Of a stretch of 64,000 nucleotides of DNA, positions 34,451 to 44,367 are shown one piece after another. The DNA comes from Owenweeksia hongkongensis DSM 17368 (GTDB taxonomy: Bacteria > Bacteroidota > Bacteroidia > Flavobacteriales > Schleiferiaceae), in the NCBI RefSeq assembly GCF_000236705.1, contig NC_016599.1:1364001-1428000 (forward strand), in the 5' to 3' direction. The translations under genes were made by a program, and so were the position numbers. The notes under the pieces are model-generated. The model searched no databases and was not told the origin of the DNA. It saw only the letters and a program-made list of their open reading frames with translations. Numbering within the stretch: the stretch's first letter is position 1; each line of letters opens with the position of its first letter.

Positions 34451-35606
34451 TACCATCAGCCTAAAGAAAGGCAAGGAGAAATTTCTGCACCGCAAGCACC
34501 CTTGGATATTTTCAGGTGCGTTTAAGGAGTTACCTCAAGACTTTGAAGAAGGCTCAATTGTAGAAGTTTTAGATTTTAAAGGAAACTTCCAAGCGCTGGG
34601 GTTCTTCCATCGCAAAAGCATTGCTGTAAACATTCTTTCTTTTGAGCCTGTAGAAAATGTGGAAGACCTTATTATTCAAAAAATAAAAAAGGCACTGGAC
34701 TACCGCTATCAAACTGAAGTGTTAAAAAATAACTACACCGATTGCTGCCGCCTGGTATTTGGAGAAGGTGATAATCTTCCGGGCCTCATTATCGACAAAT
34801 ACGCTGATACGGCCGTTATCCAAATTCACCTTGAAGGATGGATACCTTATTTGCAGCTGATTGCTGACACCCTGATGAAGGAAGGTCACATCAATCATGT
34901 TTTCAGCAAACCCGCTGATAAAATTTCTGTTCCGCATAATATGATAGGAACCCTTGCTGGGGAAAGTTCAAAAACTGTAGCATTAGAGCATGGGCTCAAA
35001 TTCAATATTGATTGGGAAGGTGGACAAAAGACAGGTTTCTTTATTGATCAAAGGGAAAACCGGAAGCGCCTGACAGATTTCAGCAAAGGAAAAAAAGTGC
35101 TAAATACCTTTTCCTATAGTGGAGGTTTTTCAATCTATGCCCTGAAAGCTGGTGCTGAATTAGCCGTTTCTGTAGATATTTCGGAAGCTGCCGTGCAGTT
35201 GGCTAATGAAAATGCGGAACTAAATAATGTAGCAGATAGACACAAAGGAATCGCCTCGGATGTATTTGAACACCTTAAAAATGATGGTGATCAATATGAT
35301 GTGATTATTCTTGACCCTCCGGCTTTCGCAAAAAATCACCGCTCGGTGCACAATGCTGTGCAAGGTTATAAAAGACTAAACCTGGCGGCCATGAAAAAAA
35401 TTAAGGAAGGTGGAATCATTTTTACCTTCTCCTGCTCACAACATGTAGGAGCACAGCTTTTTGAAGACACTCTAAGAGCAGCAGCTATAGAGTCTGGCAG
35501 AAATATTAAAATAATGGACAGGCTTACGCAACCTGTTGATCATCCTATAAACATCTACCACCCTGAAGGTGAGTATCTGAAGGGATTCATCCTGCACATC
35601 TCATAG
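34440..35606 (+). CDS. rlmI: class I SAM-dependent rRNA methyltransferase (RlmI-like)
   Basis: 388 aa from the ATG at 34440, which overlaps the upstream gene's end; a TTG three bases earlier is not needed. N-terminal PUA domain (about 1-70: ISLKKGKEKFLHRKHPWIFS). The Rossmann methyltransferase has VLNTFSYSGGFSIYALKAGA as the SAM-binding loop and VIILDPPAFAKN as the catalytic DPPAF motif. The family methylates 23S rRNA cytosine (m5C1962 in E. coli). Translationally coupled to the HsdR-like gene. Confidence 0.88.
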   Translation: MNYNTISLKKGKEKFLHRKHPWIFSGAFKELPQDFEEGSIVEVLDFKGNFQALGFFHRKSIAVNILSFEPVENVEDLIIQKIKKALDYRYQTEVLKNNYTDCCRLVFGEGDNLPGLIIDKYADTAVIQIHLEGWIPYLQLIADTLMKEGHINHVFSKPADKISVPHNMIGTLAGESSKTVALEHGLKFNIDWEGGQKTGFFIDQRENRKRLTDFSKGKKVLNTFSYSGGFSIYALKAGAELAVSVDISEAAVQLANENAELNNVADRHKGIASDVFEHLKNDGDQYDVIILDPPAFAKNHRSVHNAVQGYKRLNLAAMKKIKEGGIIFTFSCSQHVGAQLFEDTLRAAAIESGRNIKIMDRLTQPVDHPINIYHPEGEYLKGFILHIS

Positions 35607-35611
35607 AGGCA

Positions 35612-35658
35612 CAAAAAAAGGCATCCCGTAAACAAACGGGATACCTTCTTTTCCATTT
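35612..35658. terminator. terminator after rlmI, usable on both strands
   Basis: GGCATCCCGT (35620-35629) pairs with ACGGGATACC (35636-35645), one mismatch. Plus-strand tail TTCTTTTCC is moderately T-rich; the minus-strand tail has seven T residues (35613-35619 complement). Confidence 0.75.
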
Positions 35659-36177
35659 TTCTAATAACCTAACCTTCGTTATGAAAAGACTACTACCTAT
35701 ATGCTAATGCTTTCGGTAATGAAAGTCTTAAAAACTAATTGTTAAATATGGGGCAAAGATAAAAAGCCTTTTTGTTTGTAAGAAATATTTTACAATAATT
35801 TAACATTTTATTTTAACTCTCACTAACCTATTTCTTAAAATTCAAAAAAAAGAAGTTGGTGTAGATTAGCCCAACTTCTCTTTCCTATTTCCCTATTTCA
35901 CACAATTTATCTTATGAAAATTTTAGTTGAATCATCTACTTAGAAATTATGTTTATCGAATTTAATGAGCCTCGGCTTAATTTGTAAGCCTAACTTTACA
36001 AACGACCATTTTGAATTAGTTCAATTCTTTCCTTCTTTCTCTCACTCCCAGTCATCGAATAATAACCCTCATCGCAAGGGTGTTGTTTCAAAACATTACC
36101 CTAAGACTGTTATTTCGGTTAACCATACCCTTACGCCTGATTTAAATAATTATTTTTGCGCCCCTAAACACAGGATA
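35659..36177. other. 519-bp intergenic region before purB with hairpins and promoter-like boxes
   Basis: No convincing ORF. On the minus strand TATCTTTG (complement of 35754-35761) is a -7 box that could start a leftward RNA of about 140 nt ending at the terminator at 35612. AGAAGTTGG (35851-35859) and CCAACTTCT (35871-35879) form a stem with seven A before it (T-run on the minus strand). TATTTTTG (36151-36158) is a likely -7 box for purB, 19 nt before its ATG. The purB frame is open back to 35965 but the residues there do not belong to the family. Confidence 0.4.
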
Positions 36178-37518
36178 ATGGAAAATCAATTGCTTGCCAT
36201 TTCACCAATAGATGGCCGATACAGAAGAACCACGGACAACCTGAAAAATTACTTTTCAGAGTTTGCCCTTATTCAATATAGAATTCAGGTTGAGATAGAA
36301 TACTACATCGCCCTTTGCGAGTTACCGCTGCCTCAACTTCAAGGTTTTGACCGTGCTAAGTTTATTGAGCTTAGAGATATGTATCTTGATTTTACAACCA
36401 AGGAGGCTCAAGAAATTAAGGACACCGAAAAAATTACCAACCACGATGTAAAAGCCGTGGAGTACTTTATTAAGAAAAACCTTGATGAGCTGGGACTTGG
36501 TAAATTTCGTGAGTTTGTACACTTCGGTCTTACTTCACAAGACATTAATAATACCGCTGTTCCTCTTAGTATAAAGGAGTATGTAGAAAATGAATACATC
36601 CCAATGCTTGGTGAGCTGGAGGTAACCCTTGGTGAGCTTGCTAGCCAATGGGAAGACATCCCAATGCTTGCCCGTACACACGGCCAGCCTGCCTCTCCTA
36701 CCCGTTTAGGAAAAGAGATTATGGTATTTGTAGAGCGCATTGACCAGCAATTGCGTCAGCTTCGCCACATTCCGTTCTCGGCAAAGTTTGGTGGTGCTAC
36801 CGGAAACTTCAATGCTCATAATGCAGCATACCCAGAAATTGACTGGAAAGCATTTGGCGAAAGCTTTGTAAACGAAACTTTAGGACTTCAGCAATCGTGG
36901 CCTACCACACAAATTGAGCATTATGATAATATGGCTGCTCTTTTTGATTGCATGAAGCGCATCAATAATATCATCCTTGATCTTGATCGTGATATCTGGA
37001 CCTATGTTTCCATGGATTACTTCAAGCAAAAAATTAAGGAAGGCGAAGTTGGATCATCAGCTATGCCACACAAAGTAAACCCAATCGACTTTGAAAATAG
37101 CGAAGGTAACTTAGGGATTGCCAACGCACTTTTTGAGCACCTTTCGGCAAAACTTCCTGTAAGCCGCCTTCAGCGCGACCTTACTGACAGTACTGTTTTG
37201 AGAAATGTAGGCGTGCCACTAGGTCACACGCACATTGCGATTTCTTCTACCCTTCGTGGTTTGAGCAAGCTATTGCTTAATGAGGAAAAGCTAAATCAGG
37301 ATTTGGAAGATAACTGGGCTGTAGTAGCTGAAGGTATTCAGAATATATTAAGAAGAGAAGGTTTTGAAAACCCTTACGAAGCTTTAAAGGGATTGACTCG
37401 TACTAATGAGAAAATCAATAAGCAAAGTATTGGCGCTTTTATAGACACTCTTGAAGTAAGTGATGCGGTGAAAACAGAATTGAGAGCACTTACTCCTCAA
37501 AACTATACAGGACTGTAA
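36178..37518 (+). CDS. purB: adenylosuccinate lyase
   Basis: 446 aa from the ATG at 36178 (MENQLLAISPIDGRYRR). The in-frame extension to 35965 is rejected because it contains the promoter and unlike sequence. It catalyses two purine steps: SAICAR to AICAR, and adenylosuccinate to AMP, each releasing fumarate. Signature loop GSSAMPHKVNPIDFENSEG includes the catalytic Ser. ARTHGQPASPT and HFGLTSQDINNTA hold the general acid and substrate-binding His. The stop overlaps the next gene's ATG by one base, so they are co-transcribed. Confidence 0.95.
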   Translation: MENQLLAISPIDGRYRRTTDNLKNYFSEFALIQYRIQVEIEYYIALCELPLPQLQGFDRAKFIELRDMYLDFTTKEAQEIKDTEKITNHDVKAVEYFIKKNLDELGLGKFREFVHFGLTSQDINNTAVPLSIKEYVENEYIPMLGELEVTLGELASQWEDIPMLARTHGQPASPTRLGKEIMVFVERIDQQLRQLRHIPFSAKFGGATGNFNAHNAAYPEIDWKAFGESFVNETLGLQQSWPTTQIEHYDNMAALFDCMKRINNIILDLDRDIWTYVSMDYFKQKIKEGEVGSSAMPHKVNPIDFENSEGNLGIANALFEHLSAKLPVSRLQRDLTDSTVLRNVGVPLGHTHIAISSTLRGLSKLLLNEEKLNQDLEDNWAVVAEGIQNILRREGFENPYEALKGLTRTNEKINKQSIGAFIDTLEVSDAVKTELRALTPQNYTGL

Positions 37519-38456
37519 TGCGCACCATTACAATTGATGGAATAAATGTTGAGCCGGGGCAAAGCTGCTATGTGGAGCTAAACGTAGCACGCTTGCCTTC
37601 GGGTACTCAAATCACCATGCCTGTACATGTGATAAGGAGCAACGAACCTGGCCCTATTATTTTGCTAAGTGGCGGTATGCATGGTGATGAAGTCAATGGT
37701 ATCGAAATCGTAAGGAGATTTCTCAATAAAAATATTGCAGGAAAACTCTTGAAAGGAAGCATAGTAGCCATGCCAATAATCAATGTGTATGGCTTCATCA
37801 ACTTTTCTCGTGATGTGCCTGATGGCAAAGATGTAAACCGCAGTTTCCCTGGTAAAGAAGATGGTTCACTAGCGAGTATGGTAGCTCGAGTGATGACACA
37901 CAACATTCTTCCTGAAATTGACTTTGGTATTGATTTTCATACGGGTGGAGCTAGCCGGACCAACTTCCCGCAAATACGTTATGAATTTGGCGATAAATTA
38001 GCCGAAGATGTAGCCACTGCTTTTTCAGCTCCTTTCACGTTAAACTCACCTCTTATCAAAGGTTCCTTTAGGGAAACCGCCAAAGATTTAGGGAAATCCG
38101 TAATCGTATTTGAAGGTGGCGAGACACTGCGCATTGACCCCAAAACTGTAGATAATGGTCTTCAGGGAATAAAGCGTGTGCTTCATCATTTTGAAATGCT
38201 TGACAAATCTCCTGCAGCGGGAAAAACTCGTGTGTTTACTGAGTCTCACTGGGTGCGTGCTGAAGCTTCTGGCCTATTTCGTCACAAAAAGGAGTCAGGC
38301 AAAAAGGTAAAAGAAGGGCAAACCATTGGCTATATCTCAAGCCCTACTAATGATTACTCGGTCAAAGTAAAAAGTCCTTATGACGGTTACATCATTGGCC
38401 ACAATAACTTCCCACTGATTCACAAAGGTGATGCACTTTTCCATATTGGGATGTGA
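37518..38456 (+). CDS. succinylglutamate desuccinylase/aspartoacylase family protein
   Basis: 312 aa zinc hydrolase of the AstE/AspA group. GGMHGDEVNGIEIVRRFL carries the HxxE zinc pair, DVNRSFPGK the substrate Arg region, and FGIDFHTGGASRTNFPQ the third zinc His. The C-terminal 80 residues form a biotinyl/lipoyl-like hammerhead (VKEGQTIGYISSP, SPYDGYIIGHNNFP). Members deacylate N-acyl amino acids; the substrate here is unknown. TAATG overlap with purB implies translational coupling. In some Bacteroidota it sits next to rimK-like ATP-grasp genes; that is not so here. Confidence 0.8.
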   Translation: MRTITIDGINVEPGQSCYVELNVARLPSGTQITMPVHVIRSNEPGPIILLSGGMHGDEVNGIEIVRRFLNKNIAGKLLKGSIVAMPIINVYGFINFSRDVPDGKDVNRSFPGKEDGSLASMVARVMTHNILPEIDFGIDFHTGGASRTNFPQIRYEFGDKLAEDVATAFSAPFTLNSPLIKGSFRETAKDLGKSVIVFEGGETLRIDPKTVDNGLQGIKRVLHHFEMLDKSPAAGKTRVFTESHWVRAEASGLFRHKKESGKKVKEGQTIGYISSPTNDYSVKVKSPYDGYIIGHNNFPLIHKGDALFHIGM

Positions 38457-38560
38457 TTCTTGAAAAGAATCATTCCAGCCAAGGAGCTGGAATCCTTTTC
38501 CGATCTATTTCAATAGATTCTGGGTCTTCGTTCCTCCGTCCGGAATGATTTGAAAATTCG
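38457..38560. repeat. palindromic intergenic repeat after the AstE-like gene
   Basis: GATTCTTGAAAAGAATC spans the stop region. ATTCCAGC (38472-38479) pairs with GCTGGAAT (38486-38493) and is followed by CCTTTTCC, so it may end the purB operon. AATCATTCC (38468-38476) also pairs at long range with GGAATGATT (38542-38550). The CATTCCGGACGGAGGAACGA sequence on the minus strand resembles repeats scattered through many bacterial genomes. Confidence 0.6.
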
Positions 38561-38629
38561 AATATTTCACCCGCTACCTGCCACATTATTTAGAAAGGTT
38601 ATCAATTGAAAGTTAGGCTATATCACACC

Positions 38630-38660
38630 TTTCAAAAGAATAGTCGGTTTTGTACTTTCG
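38630..38660 (+). promoter_or_regulatory. probable promoter of acnB
   Basis: TTTC (38630-38633), 19 nt, TACTTTCG (38653-38660): one mismatch in each box to the Bacteroidota consensus with ideal spacing. A leader of about 100 nt would follow. Confidence 0.5.
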
Positions 38661-38766
38661 CACCTCCTAAATTTTTAGGATATAAACTACTATAGCGGCC
38701 TTACGGCCATTATTTACTTTAACTGACGGAACTCAAATCTCCCATTAAAAAAATAAAAGATTTCAA

Positions 38767-41541
38767 ATGACTTACAACGATTACATCAAGGAGATTGAAG
38801 AAAGAAAAGGTGAGGGATTACACCCAAAACCTATTGATAGTGCTGAATTGCTTAGCGAAATTATCGCTCAAATTAAAGATACTAGCAATGCGCACAGAAA
38901 GGATTCTCTTCAATTCTTTATTTACAACACCCTACCTGGAACCACTCCTGCTGCAGGAGCTAAAGCCAAATTCTTAAAGGAAATTATTCTTGGTGAATCC
39001 GTTGTTGAAGAAATCACGCCTGCCTTTGCATTTGAGTTGTTATCTCACATGAAAGGTGGTCCTTCTATTAAAGTACTTCTTGACCTTGCTCTTGGTAATG
39101 ATACCAACATTGCAAGCGAAGCAGCAAAAGTTCTTAAGACTCAGGTTTTCCTTTACGATGCTGATATGGCTCGTCTGGAAGAAGCTTACAATGCTGGAAA
39201 TGCCGTTGCAAAAGATCTTTTGGAAAGCTATGCTAAAGCAGAGTTCTTTACCAAGCTTCCTGAAGTAGATGAAGAAATTGACATAGTAACCTTCATTGCA
39301 GGTGTAGGTGATATTTCTACAGATTTACTTTCCCCTGGTGGAGATGCTCACTCAAGATCAGATCGTGAATTACACGGCCAGTGTATTTTTGAACACAACA
39401 AAGAGATGCAGAAACAACTTTCTGAATTGAAAGCTGCTCACCCTGATAAGCGCGTTATGCTTATCGCTGAAAAGGGAACCATGGGAGTTGGTTCTTCAAG
39501 AATGTCTGGTGTAAATAACGTAGCATTATGGACAGGAATCCAATCCAGCCCTTATGTTCCGTTTATCAATATGGCCCCGATCATTGCAGGTACTAATGGA
39601 ATTTCACCAATATTCCTAACCACCGTTGGTGTAACAGGAGGTATCGGAATTGACCTTAAAAACTGGGTAAAGCAAAAAGATGCTGATGGTAATACAGTGG
39701 TAAACGCTGATGGCGAGCCTGTATTGGAACAAACGTATTCTGTGGAAACAGGAACCGTTTTGACCATCAACACAAAAGAGAAAAAACTATACAATGGCGA
39801 TAAGGAGTTGATGAATATTTCGCCTTCATTAACGCCACAAAAAGTAGAGTTTATCAAAGCTGGCGGATCTTATGCCGTGGTATTTGGTAAAAAACTACAA
39901 ACATTCGCTGCTAAAACTTTGGGAATCGAGGCTCCTCAGGTATATGCCGCTTCTAAAGAAATCTCGAAAGAAGGTCAAGGTCTTACTGCTGTTGAAAAAA
40001 TATTCAACAAGAATGCCGTTGGAACTACGCCAGGCAAAACTTTGCACGCAGGATCTGACGTTCGTGTAGAAGTGAATATTGTAGGATCTCAGGATACTAC
40101 GGGGCTTATGACTTCTCAGGAATTAGAAGCCATGGCTGCTACTACCATTTCTCCAATTGTAGATGGAGCATACCAGTCTGGATGCCACACAGCTTCTGTT
40201 TGGGATAAGAAAGCACAGGCCAACATTCCTAAGTTGATGTCGTTTATGAACGACTTTGGTTTGATTACAGCTCGTGACCCTAAGGGTAAATATCACGCCA
40301 TGACGGATGTAATTCACAAAGTATTGAATGACATTACTGTAAGTGATTGGGACATCATTATTGGCGGTGATTCCCACACGCGTATGTCAAAAGGTGTAGC
40401 TTTTGGAGCCGACTCTGGTACTGTGGCCCTTGCCCTTGCCACTGGTGAGGCTTCTATGCCAATTCCAGAATCTGTGAAAGTTACCTTTACAGGTGAAATG
40501 AAAAGCTACATGGATTTCCGTGATGTAGTGCATGCTACACAGCAGCAAATGCTGAAGCAATTTGGTGGAGAAAATGTTTTCCAAGGTAGAGTGATTGAAG
40601 TTCATATCGGAACTCTTAACGCTGACCAGGCATTTACATTCACCGACTGGACTGCTGAGATGAAAGCGAAAGCTTCTATCTGTATTTCAGAAGATGAGAC
40701 GTTGATCGAATCTTTGGAAATGGCTAAGGGCAGAATTCAGATTATGATTGACAAAGGCATGGACAATGAAAAGCAAGTTCTTGCTGGCCTTATTGCTAAA
40801 GCTGATAAGCGAATTGCTGAAATCAGATCTGGTGAAAAACCTGCACTTAAGGCAGATGAAAATGCAAAATATTACGCAGAAGTGGTAGTAGACCTGGATG
40901 TGATTGCTGAGCCAATGATTGCTGACCCGGATGTGAATAACGAAGATGTTTCTAAGCGATATACACACGATACCATCAGACCGCTTTCTTACTATGGTGG
41001 TACTAAAAAAGTAGACCTTGGGTTCGTAGGATCTTGCATGGTTCACAAAGGAGACATGAAGATTCTTGCTCAAATGTTAAAGAATATAGAAGCGCAGCAA
41101 GGCAAAGTGGAATTTAATGCTCCCCTTGTAGTTGCTCCTCCTACTTATAATATTGTAGATGAATTGAAAGCTGAAGGCGACTGGGAAGTTTTACAGAAGT
41201 ACTCAGGCTTTGAGTTTGATGATAACAATCCAAAAGCTGCAGCTCGTACCAAGTATGAAAACATGCTTTACCTAGAGCGCCCGGGATGTAACCTTTGTAT
41301 GGGCAATCAAGAGAAAGCTGAGCCGGGAGATACGGTGATGGCAACCTCTACTCGTTTATTCCAAGGTAGAGTTGTAAAAGATTCTGGCGAGAAAAAAGGT
41401 GAATCCCTGCTTTCTTCTACTCCAGTGGTTGTGTTGTCTACAGTGCTGGGAAGAACGCCAAACTTAGAAGAGTATGAAAAAGCTGTTGAAGGCATTGACT
41501 TAACTAAGTTTAAACCTTCACATAAATTACTAGCAAACTAG
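38767..41541 (+). CDS. acnB: aconitate hydratase B / 2-methylisocitrate dehydratase
   Basis: 924 aa with AcnB order: N-terminal HEAT-like domain (about 1-160), swivel domain, then the iron-sulfur catalytic domains. Cluster Cys and neighbours are visible in VGSCMVHKGDM, and CNLCMGNQEKAEPGD supplies the CxxC pair. IGGDSHTRMSKGVAFGADSG holds a catalytic His/Ser region. It interconverts citrate and isocitrate in the TCA cycle and often acts on 2-methylisocitrate. Length is slightly above E. coli AcnB. Its own terminator follows; acnA comes next on the same strand but 202 nt away. Confidence 0.95.
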   Translation: MTYNDYIKEIEERKGEGLHPKPIDSAELLSEIIAQIKDTSNAHRKDSLQFFIYNTLPGTTPAAGAKAKFLKEIILGESVVEEITPAFAFELLSHMKGGPSIKVLLDLALGNDTNIASEAAKVLKTQVFLYDADMARLEEAYNAGNAVAKDLLESYAKAEFFTKLPEVDEEIDIVTFIAGVGDISTDLLSPGGDAHSRSDRELHGQCIFEHNKEMQKQLSELKAAHPDKRVMLIAEKGTMGVGSSRMSGVNNVALWTGIQSSPYVPFINMAPIIAGTNGISPIFLTTVGVTGGIGIDLKNWVKQKDADGNTVVNADGEPVLEQTYSVETGTVLTINTKEKKLYNGDKELMNISPSLTPQKVEFIKAGGSYAVVFGKKLQTFAAKTLGIEAPQVYAASKEISKEGQGLTAVEKIFNKNAVGTTPGKTLHAGSDVRVEVNIVGSQDTTGLMTSQELEAMAATTISPIVDGAYQSGCHTASVWDKKAQANIPKLMSFMNDFGLITARDPKGKYHAMTDVIHKVLNDITVSDWDIIIGGDSHTRMSKGVAFGADSGTVALALATGEASMPIPESVKVTFTGEMKSYMDFRDVVHATQQQMLKQFGGENVFQGRVIEVHIGTLNADQAFTFTDWTAEMKAKASICISEDETLIESLEMAKGRIQIMIDKGMDNEKQVLAGLIAKADKRIAEIRSGEKPALKADENAKYYAEVVVDLDVIAEPMIADPDVNNEDVSKRYTHDTIRPLSYYGGTKKVDLGFVGSCMVHKGDMKILAQMLKNIEAQQGKVEFNAPLVVAPPTYNIVDELKAEGDWEVLQKYSGFEFDDNNPKAAARTKYENMLYLERPGCNLCMGNQEKAEPGDTVMATSTRLFQGRVVKDSGEKKGESLLSSTPVVVLSTVLGRTPNLEEYEKAVEGIDLTKFKPSHKLLAN

Positions 41542-41551
41542 TACTGATATA

Positions 41552-41583
41552 AAGCCTCGGAATTGATTCGAGGCTTTTTTTTT
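41552..41583 (+). terminator. terminator of acnB
   Basis: AAGCCTCG (41552-41559) pairs with CGAGGCTT (41569-41576), followed by T residues to 41583. It separates acnB from acnA. Confidence 0.92.
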
Positions 41584-41743
41584 GCCGTAGGCAAATATTA
41601 ATTTTTAAAATCCTACTCATTATGAATTCGTATATTTCTGACTTAGACTAAACTGAAATGAATAACCTGATTATTTAATCTGAAGACTCATTATTAGACT
41701 CAAAATTTCAAGAACAATTTTTAACATTAATCGTTAGCCAGAT

Positions 41744-44011
41744 ATGATTTTTGATATAGACATGATTAAAGAAGTGTATGCCAAATTCCCAGAGCGCGTT
41801 GAAGCTGCTCGAAAGGTAACCGGCAAACCACTTACCCTCGCAGAAAAAATTCTTTACGCTCACCTTTGGGATGGGCAAACCGATAAAGCCTACACCCGAG
41901 GCAAGTCTTATGTAGACTTTGCTCCGGACCGTGTTGCTATGCAAGATGCCACCGCTCAGATGGCCCTTTTGCAGTTTATGCAATCTGGTAGAAAGCAGGC
42001 AGCTGTGCCTTCTACAGTGCACTGCGACCACCTTATTCAGGCTAAAATTGGTGCCGATAAAGATCTTCAGGAAGCTATAAATAAGAGTAGTGAAGTGTTC
42101 AATTTCCTTTCTTCAGTTTCTGATAAATATGGTATCGGTTTCTGGAAACCAGGAGCAGGTATTATTCACCAGGTAGTTTTAGAAAACTATGCTTTTCCCG
42201 GAGGGATGATGATTGGTACCGATTCGCACACTGTAAATGCTGGTGGACTAGGAATGGTAGCCATCGGAGTAGGTGGTGCTGATGCGGTAGATGTAATGGC
42301 CGGAATGCCTTGGGAGCTTAAATTCCCGAAACTTATCGGTGTAAAACTTACCGGTAAAATGAATGGCTGGACAGCCTCAAAAGACGTAATTCTTAAAGTA
42401 GCCGGTATACTTACCGTAAAAGGTGGAACCGGTGCTATAGTTGAATATTTTGGAGAAGGTGCAAAATCGCTTTCTGGCACCGGAAAAGGAACCATCTGTA
42501 ATATGGGTGCTGAAATTGGCGCTACCACTTCTACCTTTGGTTATGATGATGCTATGGAGCGTTACTTGCGCGCTACCGGTCGTGCTGAAGTTGCAGACGC
42601 GGCTAATGGTATCCGTGAGCACCTTACCGGTGATAACGAGGTATACGCCAATCCTGAGGAACATTTTGACCAAGTGATTGAAATCAACCTTAGCGAATTA
42701 GAGCCACACATCAACGGTCCTTTTACGCCAGACTTGGCAACTCCTATTTCTAAAATGGGAGAAGTAGCCAAAGAAAACGGCTGGCCAATGGATGTAGAGT
42801 GGGGATTGATTGGTTCTTGCACCAACTCTTCTTACGAAGACCTTACCCGTGCTCAGTCTGTAGCACAGCAAGCAGTAGACAAAAAGTTAAAAACCAAATC
42901 AGATTTTGGTATAAACCCAGGGTCAGAGCAAGTGCGCTATACCGCTGACCGTGATGGCATATTAAAGACTTTTGAAGACCTTGATGCAACAATCTTTACC
43001 AACGCTTGTGGACCATGTATTGGTCAGTGGGCGCGTACTGGAGCTGACAAGCAAGAGAAAAATACCATCATCCATAGTTTCAACAGAAACTTTGCGAAGC
43101 GTGCTGATGGCAACCCAAATACCCACGCCTTTGTGGCTTCACCAGAAATGGTAGCAGCAATTGCCATAAGTGGACGTTTGGACTTCAACCCACTGAAAGA
43201 TACCCTTACAAATGAAAATGGAGAGGAAATACTTTTGGAAGAACCGCATGGTATTGAATTACCAGAAAAAGGTTTTGCGGTAGAAGATTCCGGATATCAA
43301 GAGCCAGCAGAGGATGGTAGCAAGGTAGAAGTAAAAGTAGCTGAAGGTTCTGAAAGACTAGAGCTCCTTACCCCTTTCGAACCTTGGGATGGTAAGAATT
43401 ATACCGGCATGAAACTAATCATCAAAGCAAAAGGAAAATGTACCACTGACCATATTTCTATGGCTGGTCCATGGTTGCGCTTCCGCGGACATTTGGACAA
43501 CATTTCCAACAACACCCTTACTGGTGCTGTAAATGCTTTTAATGATAAAACAGATAGCGTAAAAAACCAGCTTACTGGCGAGTATGGCCCTGTGCCAAAA
43601 GTACAGCGTGCTTACAAAGCAGAAGGCATCAAAACTATAGTAGTGGGAGATCACAACTATGGTGAAGGTTCTTCTCGCGAGCATGCCGCTATGCAGCCCC
43701 GTCACTTGGGTATGGCTGTGGTATTGGTAAAATCATTTGCACGTATCCATGAAACTAACCTTAAGAAACAAGGTATGCTAGGTTTGACTTTTGCCAAAGA
43801 AGAAGATTACGATTTGATTCAGGAAGACGATACTTTTGATACAGTGGATTTAGATCAGTTTGCAGAAGACAAGCCTATCCACATCAAAATCACACATGCT
43901 GATGGAAGCACCGATACTATTAAGTGTAATCACACTTATAATGAAGGTCAGATTGCATGGTTCCGTGCTGGTAGCGCTTTGAATAAAATTAAAGAAGACA
44001 ATAAGAAATAG
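41744..44011 (+). CDS. acnA: aconitate hydratase (mitochondrial/AcnA-type)
   Basis: 755 aa, length and pattern of the mitochondrial-type aconitase subgroup and not the 890-aa bacterial Acn[15 protein letters not shown] and [20 protein letters not shown] are active-site segments. [10 protein letters not shown] and [11 protein letters not shown] give the three 4Fe-4S cysteines. [19 protein letters not shown] is the swivel-domain substrate-binding motif. Same reaction as acnB. A second, unrelated-subfamily aconitase directly beside acnB is unusual and suggests division of labour (for example stress versus growth). Confidence 0.93.
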   Translation: MIFDIDMIKEVYAKFPERVEAARKVTGKPLTLAEKILYAHLWDGQTDKAYTRGKSYVDFAPDRVAMQDATAQMALLQFMQSGRKQAAVPSTVHCDHLIQAKIGADKDLQEAINKSSEVFNFLSSVSDKYGIGFWKPGAGIIHQVVLENYAFPGGMMIGTDSHTVNAGGLGMVAIGVGGADAVDVMAGMPWELKFPKLIGVKLTGKMNGWTASKDVILKVAGILTVKGGTGAIVEYFGEGAKSLSGTGKGTICNMGAEIGATTSTFGYDDAMERYLRATGRAEVADAANGIREHLTGDNEVYANPEEHFDQVIEINLSELEPHINGPFTPDLATPISKMGEVAKENGWPMDVEWGLIGSCTNSSYEDLTRAQSVAQQAVDKKLKTKSDFGINPGSEQVRYTADRDGILKTFEDLDATIFTNACGPCIGQWARTGADKQEKNTIIHSFNRNFAKRADGNPNTHAFVASPEMVAAIAISGRLDFNPLKDTLTNENGEEILLEEPHGIELPEKGFAVEDSGYQEPAEDGSKVEVKVAEGSERLELLTPFEPWDGKNYTGMKLIIKAKGKCTTDHISMAGPWLRFRGHLDNISNNTLTGAVNAFNDKTDSVKNQLTGEYGPVPKVQRAYKAEGIKTIVVGDHNYGEGSSREHAAMQPRHLGMAVVLVKSFARIHETNLKKQGMLGLTFAKEEDYDLIQEDDTFDTVDLDQFAEDKPIHIKITHADGSTDTIKCNHTYNEGQIAWFRAGSALNKIKEDNKK

Positions 44012-44056
44012 ACTTGAGAAGATAGACTTTAGAGTTTCTTATTTCGAATTTAGACG

Positions 44057-44093
44057 AACTCCCTCATCTGAAAAGGTGGGGGAGTTTTTTTTG
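44057..44093 (+). terminator. terminator of acnA
   Basis: AACTCCC (44057-44063) pairs with GGGAGTT (44080-44086); CATCT/AGGTG extends the stem to a GAAA loop. A run of eight T follows. Confidence 0.9.
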
Positions 44094-44114
44094 TTTGATG
44101 GTAATATTTCTATT

Positions 44115-44281
44115 GTCATCCGACTCCTTTGGAGTCGTGTAATGACTCATAAATAAATAGCAATTTTAGTCAACTGATTAACGTAAGTCCAGGTAAAATC
44201 TCAATAGGCAGATGACCTCAGAGAGGTCACATATCAATAGAAAATACAAGCACCACTATGAACACGACCTCAGGGAGGTCG
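44115..44281. repeat. cluster of three palindromic repeats
   Basis: CGACTCC/GGAGTCG (44121-44127, 44131-44137) with outer GTCAT/ATGAC. TGACCTC/GAGGTCA (44213-44219, 44223-44229). CGACCTC/GAGGTCG (44265-44271, 44275-44281). The last two are near-identical copies 52 bp apart. They fill the 356-bp gap between acnA and the hemerythrin gene and look like a dispersed intergenic repeat family. No gene or T-run is associated. Confidence 0.65.
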
Positions 44282-44367
44282 AATGTAGCAGCACCTAACC
44301 TCTTCCTGCCACACCACAAACAATTCCTCCTGAAATTCGGTTATATCACAAACCAACATATAATCCA

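Noticed and set aside
35965-36177. N-terminal extension of PurB by 71 residues
   Set aside because: The residues are unlike the family and the stretch contains a -7 promoter box; the ATG at 36178 gives a standard-length enzyme.
42187-43705. Several minus-strand ORFs opposite acnA
   Set aside because: Codon-bias shadows; Ser/Pro-rich translations with no family resemblance.
44115-44281. CRISPR array
   Set aside because: Only three imperfect palindromes with irregular spacing and no cas genes.
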